Source: Bacillota bacterium (lineage in GTDB: Bacteria; Bacillota; Clostridia; Lachnospirales; Lachnospiraceae). Taken from it: a stretch of 64,000 nucleotides of DNA. The notes under the pieces are model-generated. The model ran no database searches and had not been told where the DNA came from. It saw only the letters and a program-made list of their open reading frames with translations. The DNA lies in NCBI GenBank assembly GCA_023415635.1, contig JAEZJV010000051.1, forward strand, positions 186,001 through 250,000, read 5' to 3'. The number at the start of each line of letters is the position of its first letter. The first letter of the stretch is position 1. Both the position numbers and the translations under genes were made by a program. This document shows, piece after piece, positions 61,433 to 64,000 of the stretch.

Positions 61433-63694
61433 ATGTATAATCAAAGCTATGCTGATATCATCATTGATATTTCTCATGAAAACCTGGATAAGACCTATCA
61501 ATATGCTGTTCCGAAGGAGCTTAGATCGCAGGCTGTGATCGGAGCATTGGTTGTGGTACCCTTCGGGAAAGGTAATAGAGAGATTAACGGTTATATCGTG
61601 GAGCTTTCCTGTGAGCCAAAACTTAATCCGGAATTAATCAAACCGATCAGCAGAGTGGTGACAGATGCTCCAATGATAGAAAGTCATCTGATTTATCTTG
61701 CCTACTGGATAAAGGAAAATTTCGGCGGAACCATGAACGATTCCCTAAAGACGGTGATTCCGGTCAGAAAATCCGTCAAAATGAAAGAGCAAAAAAGCAT
61801 ACAGCTGGCACTTGGCATGGAAGCAGCCAATCAGCTATATTTTGAATATCAGAAAAAGAATAATAAAGCCAGGCTGCGCCTTTTGGAGGCGTTACTAAAG
61901 GAGCAGGTATTGGATTACGATGTTGTCCGAAGCAGGTTGAATATTTCTCTGGCTACTCTTTCGGGTATGGAAAAGCAGGGTGTTACAAAAACTATCTCGG
62001 AACAGATTTATCGAAATCCCTTGGGCGATCAGGAGGAGAATTCCTCAAGAACACAGTCTTTGCCTGTCATATTAAATGAAGAGCAGCAATATGCTGTCAA
62101 TGATTTTATTTCGGAGTATGATCAAGGAATTCGCGCTGAATATCTTTTGCATGGGATTACAGGAAGTGGAAAGACAGAGGTCTATATGGAAATCATTAAT
62201 CATGTTATCCAAAAGGGAAGACAGGTGATCCTGTTGATTCCGGAGATTGCTCTGACCTACCAAACTGTGCAGCGCTTTTATAGACGATTTGGTAATCGTA
62301 TCTCTATCATGAATTCCAAGATGTCGCAGGGTGAACGATATGACCAAAGTGAGCGAGCAAGGAACGGTGAAATCGATATTATCATCGGACCTAGATCTGC
62401 ACTATTTACACCATTTACAAAGCTTGGTCTGATTATCATTGACGAAGAGCATGAGAGCAGCTATAAAAGTGAGACTACCCCGAAGTATCATACGGTACAG
62501 GTAGCAAGAATGCGGGCACTACTTACAGATAGTTCTCTGCTTCTAGGCTCTGCAACACCTCAGATAGAAACTTACAGGAGAGCAAAACAGGGTGAGATTA
62601 AGCTATATACTCTGACAAAGCGTGCGAAAGAGGCAAAGCCACCGCAGGTGTGGATTGTGGATCTGAGGGAGGAACTAAAGAATAGGAATAAGTCAATATT
62701 CAGTAGCAAGCTTAGAGAGCTGATGGAAGACCGGTTGAGCCGGGGAGAACAGATCATGCTGTTCATAAACAGACGTGGATATGCAGGCTTTATATCCTGT
62801 CGAAGTTGTGGGCATGTGATGAAATGTCCACATTGTGATATCTCACTTACTTCTCATTTTGACGGGAGGATGCTTTGCCATTACTGTGGTTATGAGGAAA
62901 AGCAACCGGGACTCTGTCCCTCCTGCGGGTCCAGATATATTGCTGCCTTCGGTACCGGAACACAGAAGGTGGAGGAATATGTAAAAAAGGAATTTAGGGG
63001 GGCAAGAGTCCTTCGAATGGATACGGATACAACAAGGCAAAAGGGTGGACATCGGGCAATCCTTGAGGCATTTGCCAAGCACCAGGCAGATATCCTGGTA
63101 GGCACTCAGATGATAGTAAAAGGTCATGATTTTCCGAAGGTTACCCTGGTAGGTATTATTGCAGCAGATTTATCTCTGTATGCTGGTGATTTCAGGGCAG
63201 GAGAACGTACCTTCCAGCTACTCTGTCAGGCAGCAGGAAGGGCAGGAAGGGATGTACTTCCCGGTGAGGTGGTCATACAGACTTATCATCCGGAGCATTA
63301 CAGCATTACGACGGCAGCAGATGGGGATTACGATGCATTTTATGAACAGGAGCTGGCATACAGGAATATGATGCAGTATCCCCCGGTATCCCATATGCTG
63401 CTGATCCTTGTCACCTCCAGACAGGAGGAGCAGGCGCAGAAGGCAGCATTGCATCTGGGAGAGGTTCTGAAGCTTTATGATAAGCAGAATGCTCTATCAG
63501 CCAAAACCATCGGACCTGCATCTGCTACGGTAGCGAAACTTAATGATACCTATCGTTATGTAATCTATATCAAACATAACAGTTATGAAGAACTGATCGG
63601 GATTAAAAATTATATAGAGGGTTATTTCCTTTATTCCGAGTATTTTTCAGGCTGTAATCTGCAGTTTGACTTTGATCCAATGAGCGGTTACTGA
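61433..63694 (+). CDS. priA: Primosomal protein N' (replication restart helicase)
   Basis: 753-residue superfamily 2 DNA helicase that reloads the replisome at stalled forks. N-terminal 3'-DNA-binding domain (about 1-100), Walker A GITGSGKTEVYM, DEEH box IIIDEEHESSYK, LLGSATP, an eight-Cys zinc region (SCRSCGHVMKCPHCD and CHYCGYEEKQPGLCPSCG), and helicase motifs VGTQMIVKGHDFP and QAAGRAGR. All eight zinc cysteines are present. In the same direction as murE and def. Confidence 0.97.
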   Translation: MYNQSYADIIIDISHENLDKTYQYAVPKELRSQAVIGALVVVPFGKGNREINGYIVELSCEPKLNPELIKPISRVVTDAPMIESHLIYLAYWIKENFGGTMNDSLKTVIPVRKSVKMKEQKSIQLALGMEAANQLYFEYQKKNNKARLRLLEALLKEQVLDYDVVRSRLNISLATLSGMEKQGVTKTISEQIYRNPLGDQEENSSRTQSLPVILNEEQQYAVNDFISEYDQGIRAEYLLHGITGSGKTEVYMEIINHVIQKGRQVILLIPEIALTYQTVQRFYRRFGNRISIMNSKMSQGERYDQSERARNGEIDIIIGPRSALFTPFTKLGLIIIDEEHESSYKSETTPKYHTVQVARMRALLTDSSLLLGSATPQIETYRRAKQGEIKLYTLTKRAKEAKPPQVWIVDLREELKNRNKSIFSSKLRELMEDRLSRGEQIMLFINRRGYAGFISCRSCGHVMKCPHCDISLTSHFDGRMLCHYCGYEEKQPGLCPSCGSRYIAAFGTGTQKVEEYVKKEFRGARVLRMDTDTTRQKGGHRAILEAFAKHQADILVGTQMIVKGHDFPKVTLVGIIAADLSLYAGDFRAGERTFQLLCQAAGRAGRDVLPGEVVIQTYHPEHYSITTAADGDYDAFYEQELAYRNMMQYPPVSHMLLILVTSRQEEQAQKAALHLGEVLKLYDKQNALSAKTIGPASATVAKLNDTYRYVIYIKHNSYEELIGIKNYIEGYFLYSEYFSGCNLQFDFDPMSGY

Positions 63695-63852
63695 GCCTCA
63701 TGAGATATTTAGTTGATTCCTTTCCGATAAATATGTTATGATATACAAGCTTGCAAATAGCAGCCGAACAGAGCCAGAGACTATGAAACGGTTATCCGTT
63801 ATGATGATAATGTAATGGAGAATAATGAATCTATGCAGAGAGGAAGATGATT

Positions 63853-64000
63853 ATGGCAATAAGAAATATCAGAGAAGTCGGAGATAAGGTACTGACTAAG
63901 GTGGGTAAGGAAATCAAAGAGGTGGATAAAAAATTACTGGAGTTGATTGAGGATATGTTTGAAACGATGTATGCAGCCGGAGGGGCGGGACTTGCAGCAC
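63853..64000 (+). CDS. def: Peptide deformylase (3' end beyond window)
   Basis: First 49 codons only. MAIRNIREVGDKVLTKVGKE matches the deformylase N-terminus, and AAGGAGLAA at the cut edge is motif 1 (GxGLAAPQ), with Ala in place of the usual Val (GVGLAA). GAGAGGAAGATGATT precedes the ATG. The priA-def order is common in clostridia (priA, def, fmt). Confidence 0.92.
   Translation, partial: MAIRNIREVGDKVLTKVGKEIKEVDKKLLELIEDMFETMYAAGGAGLAA

Overview
The window looks like a chromosomal segment of a low-to-moderate GC, spore-lineage Clostridia bacterium, most likely a Lachnospiraceae member of the Lachnoclostridium/Anaerocolumna type. This rests on gene content and style: strong AGGAGG-type ribosome binding sites, frequent TTG/GTG starts, YesM/YesN-type sugar regulation, CD3324-family and DUF434 proteins, GerMN lipoproteins, a DAP-type MurE and a full arginine pathway. 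No rRNA, tRNA, CRISPR array, intact insertion sequence or prophage was seen. All functional calls come from reading the sequence; no database search was run.

Layout. 1-1760: two permeases of a LplB/YtcP-type sugar ABC importer, the first cut by the window edge. 2115-6992: housekeeping and small regulators (histidine phosphatase, RlmH, HAD phosphatase, CD3324 protein, AraC regulator, PPC-domain protein, cold-shock protein, amidase). 7123-16548: a complete monosaccharide sensing and uptake unit, with a membrane-anchored sugar-binding sensor, a LytS/YesM kinase, a YesN regulator, two sugar-binding lipoproteins, and a ChvE-GguA-GguB (Mms)-type ABC transporter. It resembles the XylFII-LytS/YesN system of clostridia. 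16791-31697: mostly single genes (lipoprotein, AsnA, phosphatases, aldo/keto reductase, epimerase, GNAT, MntP, AEC transporter, DegV, TrmH-type methylase, MFS, GDPD, alpha/beta hydrolase). 31830-37979: arginine biosynthesis, with argG on the minus strand and GNAT-argJ-argB-argD on the plus strand.

38062-47367 (minus strand) is the most unusual part: a seven-gene exosortase G (XrtG) locus. Transcribed from a promoter near 47480-47505, it encodes a giant membrane protein, a protein with a Firmicu-CTERM-like sorting tail, XrtG itself, a processive-type family 2 glycosyltransferase, a membrane protein with a degenerate GGDEF-like domain, a small 6-pyruvoyl-tetrahydropterin-synthase (PTPS)-like protein, and a GT2-GtrA fusion. 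The giant protein starts with a region that reads like a catalytically dead group II intron reverse transcriptase. This is followed by a second PTPS-like domain and then a PF10131-type polytopic membrane region. This fusion is the best candidate for undescribed biology in the window.

47671-54418: a small DMT transporter, then comEA, an OmpR-type two-component system, a GerMN lipoprotein and comEC. 54767-57275: a fused DUF1538 (UmpAB-like) membrane transporter with two PII-like proteins. 57356-64000: HD hydrolase, DUF434 protein, PhzF-like isomerase, MurE, PriA and the start of peptide deformylase.
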